A DNA stretch of 64,000 nt from the NCBI RefSeq assembly GCF_000214375.1, contig NC_015578.1, positions 1,364,001-1,428,000 on the forward strand, given 5' to 3'. The notes beneath the pieces were generated by a model. That model saw only the letters and a list, made by a program, of their open reading frames with translations. It was not told the DNA's origin and searched no databases. Position numbers and translations under genes: made by a program. Below, one piece after another: positions 37,778 through 45,112 of this stretch (position 1 is the stretch's first letter; every line of letters starts with the position of its first letter). The stretch is from Treponema primitia ZAS-2 (GTDB lineage Bacteria; Spirochaetota; Spirochaetia; Treponematales; Breznakiellaceae).

Positions 37778-38614
37778 TTAGCTATGGCCCATAGCCGGTA
37801 TCCCGCTCTCGCAGGGCACGGCGCTCTGGCATTTACCGCACCCGTAGCGGGGCCGGTGTTTTTCCTTGGTACGATCCAGAAATGCCGAGCAAAGGGGATG
37901 ATTTTTTCCTTCCTCCAAAGTAATGGCCCCCGCAGGACAGTTCCGGACGCAGGCGCCGCAGCGGGTACAGTAATCGCTGATCCCCGAATAGGGCCGTACC
38001 GTAGGCGCAAACTGCGCATCGCTAATAAAACTGGCGAGACGCCCGGAGATGCCCTTTGGGGTGATCAGTCCCCGGGAAAGGCCGAAGGTTCCCAGGCCGC
38101 ATACATGGGCTACATGGCGTTCCGACCAGTTGCTGGTGTAGAAATCCTGACGAGTATTGTCCCTGATTGCCGGGTTTCCAGTCTTAAAACGGGGATCGAA
38201 ACAGGGGATGGCGCAGGAAAATCCTGAGTCTTTCAGAAAGGCTGCGGTGTACCGGCAGAGTTCTTCAATAAAAGCCTGGCCCTCTATCCTAGCCTGGAGC
38301 CATTCATCGGCAGGCCATTCCATGGTTTGGCGATTCGCCTTTTTTACCGCCTCTGAGTGGGGAAAAAAGACCGATACCACGGTCCGGGCGCCGCTCAGCC
38401 ATTCCCGGGGCAGCAGAAAATGATCCCCGATTACCCCAGGCTTTTTCAGCTCCCCAAAATAGGGATCATCCGCCGCCGCAAAACCCAGGACAGGCTCCTC
38501 AAAGAAGGGCATCCCCGCCAGTTCCGGCCTGAGGGCAGCCTCCGGTTTTAGCCGGTTGCCCGAACTCGTTTTTACCTGGTCCCTGATAAGGGCAATAAAG
38601 TCACCGTTCTCCAT
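37778..38614 (-). CDS. 4Fe-4S double-cluster protein (QueG-like)
   Basis: About 278 aa. The C-terminal part has a bacterial ferredoxin-type motif YCTRCGACVRNCPAGAI and a second cysteine set GCGKCQSAVPCESGIP, enough for two 4Fe-4S clusters. The N-terminal part resembles the cobalamin-binding fold of epoxyqueuosine reductase QueG and related corrinoid-linked reductases, but is shorter than QueG and lacks the C-terminal HEAT repeats. It may therefore be a related reductase, not QueG itself. The ATG at 38614 (MENGDFI) follows GGGGGA with good spacing. Confidence 0.7.
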   Translation of the reverse strand: MENGDFIALIRDQVKTSSGNRLKPEAALRPELAGMPFFEEPVLGFAAADDPYFGELKKPGVIGDHFLLPREWLSGARTVVSVFFPHSEAVKKANRQTMEWPADEWLQARIEGQAFIEELCRYTAAFLKDSGFSCAIPCFDPRFKTGNPAIRDNTRQDFYTSNWSERHVAHVCGLGTFGLSRGLITPKGISGRLASFISDAQFAPTVRPYSGISDYCTRCGACVRNCPAGAITLEEGKNHPLCSAFLDRTKEKHRPRYGCGKCQSAVPCESGIPAMGHS

Positions 38615-38762
38615 GGTTTTCCCCCGGGTTTCCCTCAAAAAGCTGTTTCCTCAGGGAACTCTCCGCCTGAATGAAGTCGGCGCTGGAAGTTCCGAGCTAT
38701 GTTGATTTTCGGTCATATTTCCGGTTCTTTTCAAGTATCTGCGCAGCCTGCCGAAATATAGC

Positions 38763-38791
38763 TTGACAAAATGTAATACATTTCATATTAT
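38763..38791 (+). promoter_or_regulatory. Promoter with operator-like palindrome for brnTA
   Basis: TTGACA (38763-38768) and TATTAT (38786-38791) are exactly 17 bases apart. The spacer holds ATGTAATACAT, a perfect 5-bp palindrome around one A, placed where a ribbon-helix-helix antitoxin dimer could block RNA polymerase. Confidence 0.65.
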
Positions 38792-38806
38792 ATGATAGGA
38801 AACAGA

Positions 38807-39109
38807 ATGAATTTTGAATGGGATTCGGAGAAGGACGTAAAAAACGTCAAAATTCATAAATTGTCTTTCTCCACCGCAAAATTGGTTTTTAATGATCCGG
38901 AACGTATGGAACGCTTTGACCGGAACCATAGTGACCATGAAGCGCGTTACCAGACTTTGGGTATGGTTGATGAGGTGCTTTTTGTGGTGTATACGGAACG
39001 GGATGACATTACCCGTATTATAAGCGCCCGATTAGCGGATAAGGATGAACGGAGGATTTATTATGGCAATAGTAAGGGAGACTTTGCAGGGTGGACAAAA
39101 GCCGACTAA
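38807..39109 (+). CDS. brnT: BrnT family toxin
   Basis: A 100-aa toxin. MNFEWDSEKDVKNVKIHKLS at the start, VVYTERDDITRIISARLAD in the C-terminal half and the following DERRIYY are diagnostic of BrnT, a RelE-like ribonuclease that halts translation. The ATG at 38807 is chosen because it starts directly at the conserved N-terminus, with AGGA 7 bases upstream. The upstream ATG at 38792 overlaps the -10 box. It overlaps the antitoxin gene by 47 bases. Confidence 0.85.
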   Translation: MNFEWDSEKDVKNVKIHKLSFSTAKLVFNDPERMERFDRNHSDHEARYQTLGMVDEVLFVVYTERDDITRIISARLADKDERRIYYGNSKGDFAGWTKAD

Positions 39110-39377
39110 AGAGCAGATAGATGAAATCAGAAATGCCGCAAAATATCCAGTTGTATATAATGAAGTCAGTCCTAAATTGACCGCCGGGGAATTGGCGGAA
39201 TTTCGCAGGGTATCGGAAATCAACGCCGCTGAACGGGAACGGGTCATGTGTTCCATTCGGCTTCAAAAAAGGACCCTGGATTGGTGGAAGTCTCTGGGAG
39301 AAGGTTATACTGCCGTTATGGCCCGGCTTCTGGATGAAGCCCGGAATTACCCGGATTTAATCAAAAAGTGTCTTTAG
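39063..39377 (+). CDS. brnA: BrnA-type antitoxin
   Basis: A 104-aa antitoxin paired with BrnT. The C-terminal half (RVMCSIRLQKRTLDWWKSLG, then EGYTAVMARLLDEA) is the DNA-binding ribbon-helix-helix of the BrnA family. The N-terminal part (PTKEQIDEIRNAAKYPVVYN) matches the neutralising region. The ATG at 39063 is used because GGAGGA lies just upstream. It likely represses the promoter at 38763-38791. Confidence 0.8.
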   Translation: MAIVRETLQGGQKPTKEQIDEIRNAAKYPVVYNEVSPKLTAGELAEFRRVSEINAAERERVMCSIRLQKRTLDWWKSLGEGYTAVMARLLDEARNYPDLIKKCL

Positions 39378-39450
39378 GGCGCCATAAAAACCCGGTTAGT
39401 TTTTAGAGAGTCCCTGGAAGGCAGCTATCATCCCCATGAATGGTATCCGT

Positions 39451-40542
39451 CTAAACCTGCTTCTGCAGGAAGGCGATAATATCTGCGCCCCCCGGAGGGC
39501 AGCCTTTCAAAGAAGCATCGCATGAAAGAGTACAGCGGCCTATTCCGAGTTTTCCCGGTTTTCCCTTAAAGCCCTGGCCTATGCAGATCTTTCCCTTAAT
39601 GCGATTCAGTTCATTATGGTTCATCCGGGAAAGGGCAAAGATGAGGTTGGCGTAACAGGCGCTGCATGCCTGATCTTCCTCTATAAAAGAAGCGTATTGC
39701 CGCGCCTTGCCCGATGGTGTTGTCTCTATTGCCGATGAAGGGGGTGAAAGTTCCCGGATCACCGCCTTTGCCGGGTCCCCGCATCCTACCCCAAGGCCCT
39801 CGGCCAAACCTATGTAGGGGATCTCCTCGGGTCGGTAGCCCATCTGGGAGGCGGTCCAGGCATCGCAGAGCACCGGGTCCCGGGCGGCGTAAAGCTTTCC
39901 TGAATATACCGGGTTTCCCCCTTCCTCAAAATCCAGGTCCCCGCATATCCCGTCCACCAGGATAAAGTCGTTTTTAGCCACCGTATTCAGGTGGGCTATG
40001 GGTTTATCGAGCCCCAGGGTATGGAAACGCCGTTTTTCCTTGTCCGGCATGATGCCCTTGTTGTTTTTCAGTGCGCAGGTCATAAGGGTCTGGCAGTGGC
40101 CCTTCATCACCGGCAGGTTGATCATAAAATCCACCCCCATGGCGCTGTCACAGATTTCAATCTTCATCCCCTTACAATCATAGGGCTTGGAAGAATCAAG
40201 CTGGGTGTCGATAAGTTCCACTCCGGTTTCCTGGGCAAGTTTGGTGTAGCCGCAGCAGGGAAAGGCTTCCCCGGTCCGGGCGCCTACCCAGGAACCTTCC
40301 AGGATTACCAGGTTTTGGAACCCATTTTTCTGTAAATATCGGATAAGCCCCCGGGCAATCTCCGGATGGGTAGTGGCTCCATCTGCTGCCGGACGGGCCA
40401 CTACCAGATTCGGTTTTAGCCCGATTCGGCGGTCCCTGTCCCGGATAAGGTCCGCCAGATCCGCCGCTTCCGCCAGGGAGAAGGCCATTTCCTCAATTTT
40501 TTTGCCGTAGATCACTAAAATTTCGTTCTTTTCCATTCCCAA
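39451..40542 (-). CDS. DUF362 domain-containing iron-sulfur protein
   Basis: A 363-aa protein of the DUF362 family, which often carries Fe-S clusters and occurs mainly in anaerobes. Characteristic segments are GLKPNLVVARPAADGATTHP, INLPVMKGHCQTLMTCALKN and the later KNDFILVDGICGDLDFEEGG. The C-terminus has several cysteines (CSACYANL, then CTLSC and a later GCPPGG) that could bind a cluster. It reads toward the brnTA pair and away from glgP. Function unknown; an electron-transfer role is a family-level guess. Confidence 0.8.
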   Translation of the reverse strand: MGMEKNEILVIYGKKIEEMAFSLAEAADLADLIRDRDRRIGLKPNLVVARPAADGATTHPEIARGLIRYLQKNGFQNLVILEGSWVGARTGEAFPCCGYTKLAQETGVELIDTQLDSSKPYDCKGMKIEICDSAMGVDFMINLPVMKGHCQTLMTCALKNNKGIMPDKEKRRFHTLGLDKPIAHLNTVAKNDFILVDGICGDLDFEEGGNPVYSGKLYAARDPVLCDAWTASQMGYRPEEIPYIGLAEGLGVGCGDPAKAVIRELSPPSSAIETTPSGKARQYASFIEEDQACSACYANLIFALSRMNHNELNRIKGKICIGQGFKGKPGKLGIGRCTLSCDASLKGCPPGGADIIAFLQKQV

Positions 40543-40661
40543 TCTTCTTTTTCCTTCTTTTCAAGGGTCTCTGCATCGAAAAATAACACATTTTTTCATA
40601 AAATACATAATAAATGTACCTAAGCGTTGACATTCCTTTTACAGAAGCATAAGCTAAAAAT

Positions 40662-43202
40662 ATGAATATATCTACTTATACGATTAAACCGAAACTTCCT
40701 AATTCCCTTAAGCCTTTGGAAGAGCTTGCCCGCAATCTCTGGCTTTCCTGGAATTTCGACGCAGTTCAGCTCTATATCAGGCTGGATTACGATGTCTGGC
40801 TACAATCCCAGCAAAGTCCCGTCCGGACCTTGGGTATGGTCAGCCAGGAACGGCTGGCGGAAGTTGCCAAGGATGATTCGTATCTTTCCGCACTTAACGA
40901 GGTTTACGGTCGTTTTTTGAAGTATAAAAAAGGCGAAACCTGGTATAGGGGTTCACGGAAGGATGTGGTTGCCTATTTCTCCATGGAATACGGCATGGAT
41001 GTGTCCCTGCCCATCTATTCAGGCGGCCTGGGTATGCTTTCCGGGGACCACATGAAAACCTCCTCCGACATGGGGCTGCCTCTGGTGGGCATCGGCCTCC
41101 TGTATCGGCAGGGCTATTTTAAGCAATACCTCAATGCCGATGGGTTTCAGCAGGAAACCTACCCGGAAAACGACTGGTATAACATGCCCGTGGAGCGGAA
41201 AAACGACAAAAACGGTAATCCTTTGAAAATTTCCGTAGATCTGGCGGGCCGTGTGGCGGTAGCCCAGATCTGGGAGGTCAAAGTAGGCCGCAGTTTCTTG
41301 TATCTGCTGGATACTAATATTGAAGAAAACGCCCAGGATTTCCGGAACATTACCTCCGCCCTCTATGGCGGGGACAAAGAAACTCGGATTCAGCAGGAAA
41401 TACTCCTGGGTATCGGGGGCATACGGGCACTCCGGGCCCTGGGGATCAACCCTGCGGCTACCCACATGAACGAAGGCCATGCGGCTTTCCTGGGCCTGGA
41501 ACGGGTCCGGGAAATCATGGTGGAAAAGCACTTTAACTTTGACGAAGCCCGGGAAGTGGTGTGGCCTACCAATATCTTTACCACCCATACCCCGGTTCCT
41601 GCGGGAAACGAGCGCTTTGATATCGGCCTTATCGAAAAATATTTCCGGCCCTGGACCCAAACCCTGGGCATTTCCTGGAAGGATTTCCTGGGCCTCGGCC
41701 GGGAACGGGTCTACGATGACCACGAGCCGTTCTGCATGACCGTCCTGGCTCTGAAAATGGCCGCCTATGCCAACGGGGTTTCCAAGCTCCACGGCGAGGT
41801 TTCCCGGATTATGTGGAAGGGTCTCTGGCCCAACCTTCCCCTGGAAGAAATACCTATCAGCCATGTAACCAACGGGGTGCATCCCCGGACCTGGGTTTCC
41901 AATAACATGACCGACCTCTTGGATCGGTATTTTGGCACCCACTTTAATGATGAACCTACAGATTTAGCAATCTGGGACCGCATGGACCGCATCTCCGATG
42001 AGGAACTATGGCGCACCCATGAGAGGCGCCGTGAACGGTTGGTTGCCTTTGCCCGGGACCGGATCAGGCAGAACCTCAAGCGCAACGGCGCAGTGGAACG
42101 GCGTATCCAGAAAGCTGAAGACGCCCTTTCTCCCTACGTGCTGACCCTGGCTTTTGCCCGCCGTTTCGCCACCTATAAGCGGGGTAACCTGCTGCTTCGT
42201 GACCCGGACCGGCTGCTTCGTCTCCTCAGGGACAAGGATCGGCCCATACAGCTGATTTTTGCCGGTAAAGCCCATCCCATGGACATGCCCGGCAAGGAAC
42301 TGATTAAAGAGATCATCCACTTTGCGGAACACCACGATGTGGAAAGCCGGATCATTTTCCTGGAAAATTACGACATGACCATGGGCCACTACCTCACCGC
42401 CGGTGCAGACGTATGGCTCAATACCCCCCGCCGCCCTCTGGAAGCCTCGGGCACCAGCGGTATGAAGGCCTCCATGAACGGGGTCCTCAACTGCTCCATC
42501 CTGGACGGCTGGTGGGACGAAGCCTACAACCCCGAAGTGGGCTGGGCCATAGGCCGGGGCGAAGAATACGAGGATACAAAATTGCAGGACGAAGTGGAGA
42601 GCAAGGCCCTCTACGATCTCCTGGAACGGGAGATAATCCCCCTGTTCTACCAGCGCGGTCGTGACGGCCTGCCCCGTGAATGGATCAAGATGATGAAGAC
42701 CTGTATGAAGGAAATCGGTCATTCCATGTCCAGCCATCGTATGCTCATGGATTATTCCAACAAGTTCTACTTCCCGGCCCTGAAGAACTACCGCCGCCTG
42801 GTCAAAGACGACTATACCGAGGCTAAATCCTTGGCAGCCTATATGACCAAGCTCCACCAGTCCTGGGACTCCCTGAAGATCAACAAGGTTGAATCCAACT
42901 CCAAACCGGTGATGCAGCGGGGGGATTCCCTCACTGTAAGCGCCACCATAGAGCTGGGCGCCCTGAAGCCCGAAGACGTTCTGGTAGAGCTGTACCACGG
43001 TACCGTATCCAACCAGGGCAACGATATTACCAATGCCCGGCGTACAGAAATGAAACCCTTAGGCCAGCAAGGCAACAGCTACCAGTATCAGGTGCGTATC
43101 GAATGCGCCGACACCGGCCAGCAGGGCCACACGGTCCGCATACTACCCAAGCATGAGGCTTTGGTCCATCCATATCGGACCGGGCTGATTAAGTGGGCGT
43201 AG
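40662..43202 (+). CDS. glgP: Alpha-glucan (glycogen) phosphorylase
   Basis: An 846-aa GT35 phosphorylase that releases glucose 1-phosphate from storage or dietary glucans. It is the variant with an N-terminal DUF3417 region (KPLEELARNLWLSWNFDAVQ). Core motifs include MEYGMDVSLPIYSGGLGMLS, the THMNEGHAAF segment, FTTHTPVPAGNERF and the PLP-binding region EASGTSGMKASMNG. A TTGACA at 40627-40632 precedes it. No Shine-Dalgarno is evident before the ATG. Three hairpins and a terminator close the transcript. Confidence 0.92.
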   Translation: MNISTYTIKPKLPNSLKPLEELARNLWLSWNFDAVQLYIRLDYDVWLQSQQSPVRTLGMVSQERLAEVAKDDSYLSALNEVYGRFLKYKKGETWYRGSRKDVVAYFSMEYGMDVSLPIYSGGLGMLSGDHMKTSSDMGLPLVGIGLLYRQGYFKQYLNADGFQQETYPENDWYNMPVERKNDKNGNPLKISVDLAGRVAVAQIWEVKVGRSFLYLLDTNIEENAQDFRNITSALYGGDKETRIQQEILLGIGGIRALRALGINPAATHMNEGHAAFLGLERVREIMVEKHFNFDEAREVVWPTNIFTTHTPVPAGNERFDIGLIEKYFRPWTQTLGISWKDFLGLGRERVYDDHEPFCMTVLALKMAAYANGVSKLHGEVSRIMWKGLWPNLPLEEIPISHVTNGVHPRTWVSNNMTDLLDRYFGTHFNDEPTDLAIWDRMDRISDEELWRTHERRRERLVAFARDRIRQNLKRNGAVERRIQKAEDALSPYVLTLAFARRFATYKRGNLLLRDPDRLLRLLRDKDRPIQLIFAGKAHPMDMPGKELIKEIIHFAEHHDVESRIIFLENYDMTMGHYLTAGADVWLNTPRRPLEASGTSGMKASMNGVLNCSILDGWWDEAYNPEVGWAIGRGEEYEDTKLQDEVESKALYDLLEREIIPLFYQRGRDGLPREWIKMMKTCMKEIGHSMSSHRMLMDYSNKFYFPALKNYRRLVKDDYTEAKSLAAYMTKLHQSWDSLKINKVESNSKPVMQRGDSLTVSATIELGALKPEDVLVELYHGTVSNQGNDITNARRTEMKPLGQQGNSYQYQVRIECADTGQQGHTVRILPKHEALVHPYRTGLIKWA

Positions 43203-43318
43203 ACTTTGTAAAAGCCTTCGGGCTTTTACAAAGTCTATTGGAGTTTTAACCTTTGGTTAAAACTCCAGGGTTTAGACGAAAGCAGAGGGCCGGGGGAGTG
43301 ATCCTCCGGCTTTTTTTT
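43201..43318 (+). terminator. Triple hairpin and intrinsic terminator after glgP
   Basis: Three stems lie in series. 43201-43216 pairs with 43221-43236, a perfect 16 bp with a TTCG tetraloop. 43240-43251 pairs with 43255-43266, a perfect 12 bp with a TTT loop. 43289-43297 pairs with 43302-43310, 9 bp with one G-U and a GTGA loop, followed by eight Ts (43311-43318). The last is a textbook intrinsic terminator; the first two may stabilise the mRNA 3' end. Confidence 0.85.
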
Positions 43319-43340
43319 AGGGATAGCGGGGGGCATAGTT

Positions 43341-43597
43341 ATGGCAAGCGTCCGGTTGCCGGTCGAGATTGAGCAAAAACTTGCGGCTGTTTCAAAAATT
43401 AGAAATAGGCCTAAATCGGATTTGATTAGAGAGGCCCTTGAATTTTTTTCGCCCGGGAGGAAAACGAAAAAGATTCTTATGAAATCGGGAAGGCCTATTT
43501 TGGTAAATTCGGCAGTGAAAACGGCGGGTTATCAAGTAATTACAAAAAAATTCTAAAGGAAAAGCTGTCGCAGAAAAAACTCGGAGTTAGTGAGTAA
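43341..43597 (+). pseudogene. Frameshifted ribbon-helix-helix antitoxin gene
   Basis: The first 36 codons read MASVRLPVEIEQKLAAVSKI ... SDLIREALEF, a clear CopG-type ribbon-helix-helix. The frame then passes a run of seven Ts (43443-43449) and ends in an unrelated tail at 43556. In the +1-shifted frame the sequence continues REENEKDSYEIGKAYFGKFG and then YKKILKEKLSQKKLGVSE to a stop at 43597, the usual C-terminus of this family. One missing T restores the full protein. No PIN-domain partner follows. Confidence 0.8.
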
Positions 43598-43632
43598 TTT
43601 TCAAAAATATACCATTTTCCATGAATCCTCCC

Positions 43633-43685
43633 TTGACAGGCTGTTATATAGGTATTATTATACTACCTGGTAATATTATAATACC
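43633..43685 (+). promoter_or_regulatory. Promoter with inverted repeat before the FMN reductase
   Basis: TTGACA (43633-43638) and TATTAT (43656-43661) are 17 bases apart. GGTATTATTATA (43651-43662) and the inverted TATTATAATACC ending at 43685 form an imperfect inverted repeat that covers the -10, a probable repressor site. This places the gene start at 43720, downstream. Confidence 0.6.
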
Positions 43686-43719
43686 ATTAGTCGCCATGAT
43701 CCAAACCCTGGGGGGAATT

Positions 43720-44364
43720 ATGCCAAAGATAATTGGAATATCAGGAAGCCCAATACCTGACAGCAATACCGATAGATTGATAAAACATATTTTGGAAGAA
43801 AGCGTAATAGAAAACGAATGGGAAGCTGAGTTTGTCAAATTGAGCAGTATAACTGTGGCGCCTTGCAGGGCGTGTAAACGTTGTGTTGAGGATAATATTT
43901 GTAAAGTGGCTGACGATTTTCCCGCTTTAGCGGAAAAGCTTCGTCTCGCAGATGCTGTTGTAATTGGCGGTTACATCCCCTATGGGATGCTGGATGCGTT
44001 TACCAAGGCGTTTCTTGAAAGGCTCTGGTCAATGCGGCACGTTCACAATTTGAACAAGGACAAAGTATTTATTACAGTTATATCCGGCTTGTCAAAACAG
44101 GGGCGTGAAACAGCATTACGCTTGATGGCCGTGGAGCTTAAAATGGAAAGAGTCCGGCATATAGCTGAACTTCAGATTGAGGGCAATGTCCCCTGTCTCA
44201 CCTGCGGACATGGGGACAATTGTTGGGGCAGCGGTGTCCCCCGCCATTATCCGGGTGCAAAGGCATCCGCTGATTTGTGTGTTGCGGTTGAAAATCAGGC
44301 TGTTTGGGGAGAAGCGTCTAAAATTGCTGAAATGGTCCGTGGTCTTGGAAATCGATCAAGTTAG
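43720..44364 (+). CDS. NADPH-dependent FMN reductase / flavodoxin-like protein
   Basis: A 214-aa flavodoxin-fold protein. The N-terminus PKIIGISGSPIPDSNTDRLI is the FMN phosphate-binding motif of the NADPH-dependent FMN reductase family. A cysteine pair APCRACKRCVEDNICKVADD follows, as in iron-sulfur flavoproteins, although their spacing (CxxCxxC...C) is only partly met. A second cysteine region, VPCLTCGHGDNC, lies near 175. It is likely a redox enzyme of anaerobes. The ATG at 43720 is preferred because the promoter lies upstream of it. Confidence 0.75.
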   Translation: MPKIIGISGSPIPDSNTDRLIKHILEESVIENEWEAEFVKLSSITVAPCRACKRCVEDNICKVADDFPALAEKLRLADAVVIGGYIPYGMLDAFTKAFLERLWSMRHVHNLNKDKVFITVISGLSKQGRETALRLMAVELKMERVRHIAELQIEGNVPCLTCGHGDNCWGSGVPRHYPGAKASADLCVAVENQAVWGEASKIAEMVRGLGNRSS

Positions 44365-44380
44365 AACCCCAAGGTCTTGA

Positions 44381-44413
44381 CCATGTATGCCTGGCCATGC
44401 CAAGCATACATGG
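44381..44413. terminator. Strong hairpin between convergent genes
   Basis: CCATGTATGC (44381-44390) pairs with GCATACATGG (44404-44413). After one mismatch, TGGC/GCCA extends the stem to a CAT loop. It lies between the FMN reductase and the convergent VapC-like gene. There is no T-tract, so it may be a bidirectional terminator or an mRNA end stabiliser. Confidence 0.5.
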
Positions 44414-44430
44414 TTACCGGAATTTATCAA

Positions 44431-44838
44431 TTATATGAAAATATTTTTAATGGTAGTATTGTTGATTTTTTGACTATCTTGTAAATCTTCGCTTAACAGA
44501 AGCGTACATTCGCATTTTAAAGCTGAAGCAATAACAAGACTATCATAATATGAATATTTGTAACGATCCTGTATAACAAGCGCTTCTTTAATAGTATTTT
44601 CGTTTACCATAAATAGAGCGCATGCGTGAAGAATTTCGTTTATGCTTTCAAGGATTTGGTCAATTGGATAATGCAATTTTTTGATACACACATTGCAGAA
44701 CTCATTCAAAATGTGAGTACTCACGATACACTTATGCGTATCAATTGCATTCACCGCTATATTTTGTTTACGTAAATCATCTTCCGAATAGGCGTAAATC
44801 AGTACATTCGTGTCAAGAAATGCCACATCATCGCTCAT
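44431..44838 (-). CDS. PIN-domain (VapC-like) toxin
   Basis: A 135-aa PIN-domain ribonuclease. The acidic residues fall as expected: FLDTNVLIYAYSEDD near the start (first Asp), a STHILNEFC glutamate, and YSYYDSLVIASALKCECTLL with the third Asp, then LLSEDLQD. VapC toxins cut tRNA or rRNA. The start MSDDVAF is preferred over the upstream MTGKKP because it fits the domain boundary. It overlaps the antitoxin gene by about 11 bases. Confidence 0.82.
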   Translation of the reverse strand: MSDDVAFLDTNVLIYAYSEDDLRKQNIAVNAIDTHKCIVSTHILNEFCNVCIKKLHYPIDQILESINEILHACALFMVNENTIKEALVIQDRYKYSYYDSLVIASALKCECTLLLSEDLQDSQKINNTTIKNIFI

Positions 44839-45061
44839 TGGCTTCTTCCCGGTCAAACTTAAAATTCTTGGTAGAAATCCTTAAAGCCTTAAAATTATCT
44901 TTTGTGATTTGGCCTTTTCCTTTCCGGGGAATGATAAGCGGGATATCGTCTTGCATAATCGTAATAGTTACCAATACCGGCTTTCTGTTATCAAAGTGGT
45001 ATTGTTGGGGTATGTGAATCGTATTATCCTCTACTACTGATTCAAATGCAAAGGCATTCAT
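44828..45061 (-). CDS. AbrB-like antitoxin of the PIN-domain pair
   Basis: A 77-aa protein. The N-terminal half (FESVVEDNTIHIPQQYHFDN) fits a short swapped-hairpin AbrB-like DNA-binding domain. The charged C-terminal half (NFKALRISTKNFKFDREEAN) would bind the PIN toxin. AGGAGA lies upstream of the ATG. It is followed directly by the overlapping vapC-like gene. Confidence 0.65.
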   Translation of the reverse strand: MNAFAFESVVEDNTIHIPQQYHFDNRKPVLVTITIMQDDIPLIIPRKGKGQITKDNFKALRISTKNFKFDREEANER

Positions 45062-45083
45062 AGCATAATCTCCTCTTTCATAA

Positions 45084-45112
45084 AGTATACGCTATTCTTT
45101 GCAGTTTGTCAT
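45084..45112 (-). promoter_or_regulatory. Promoter of the PIN-domain pair
   Basis: On the minus strand ATGACA (45112-45107) and TATACT (45089-45084) are 17 bases apart. The -35 region lies inside the last codons of the upstream transporter gene. Confidence 0.5.
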
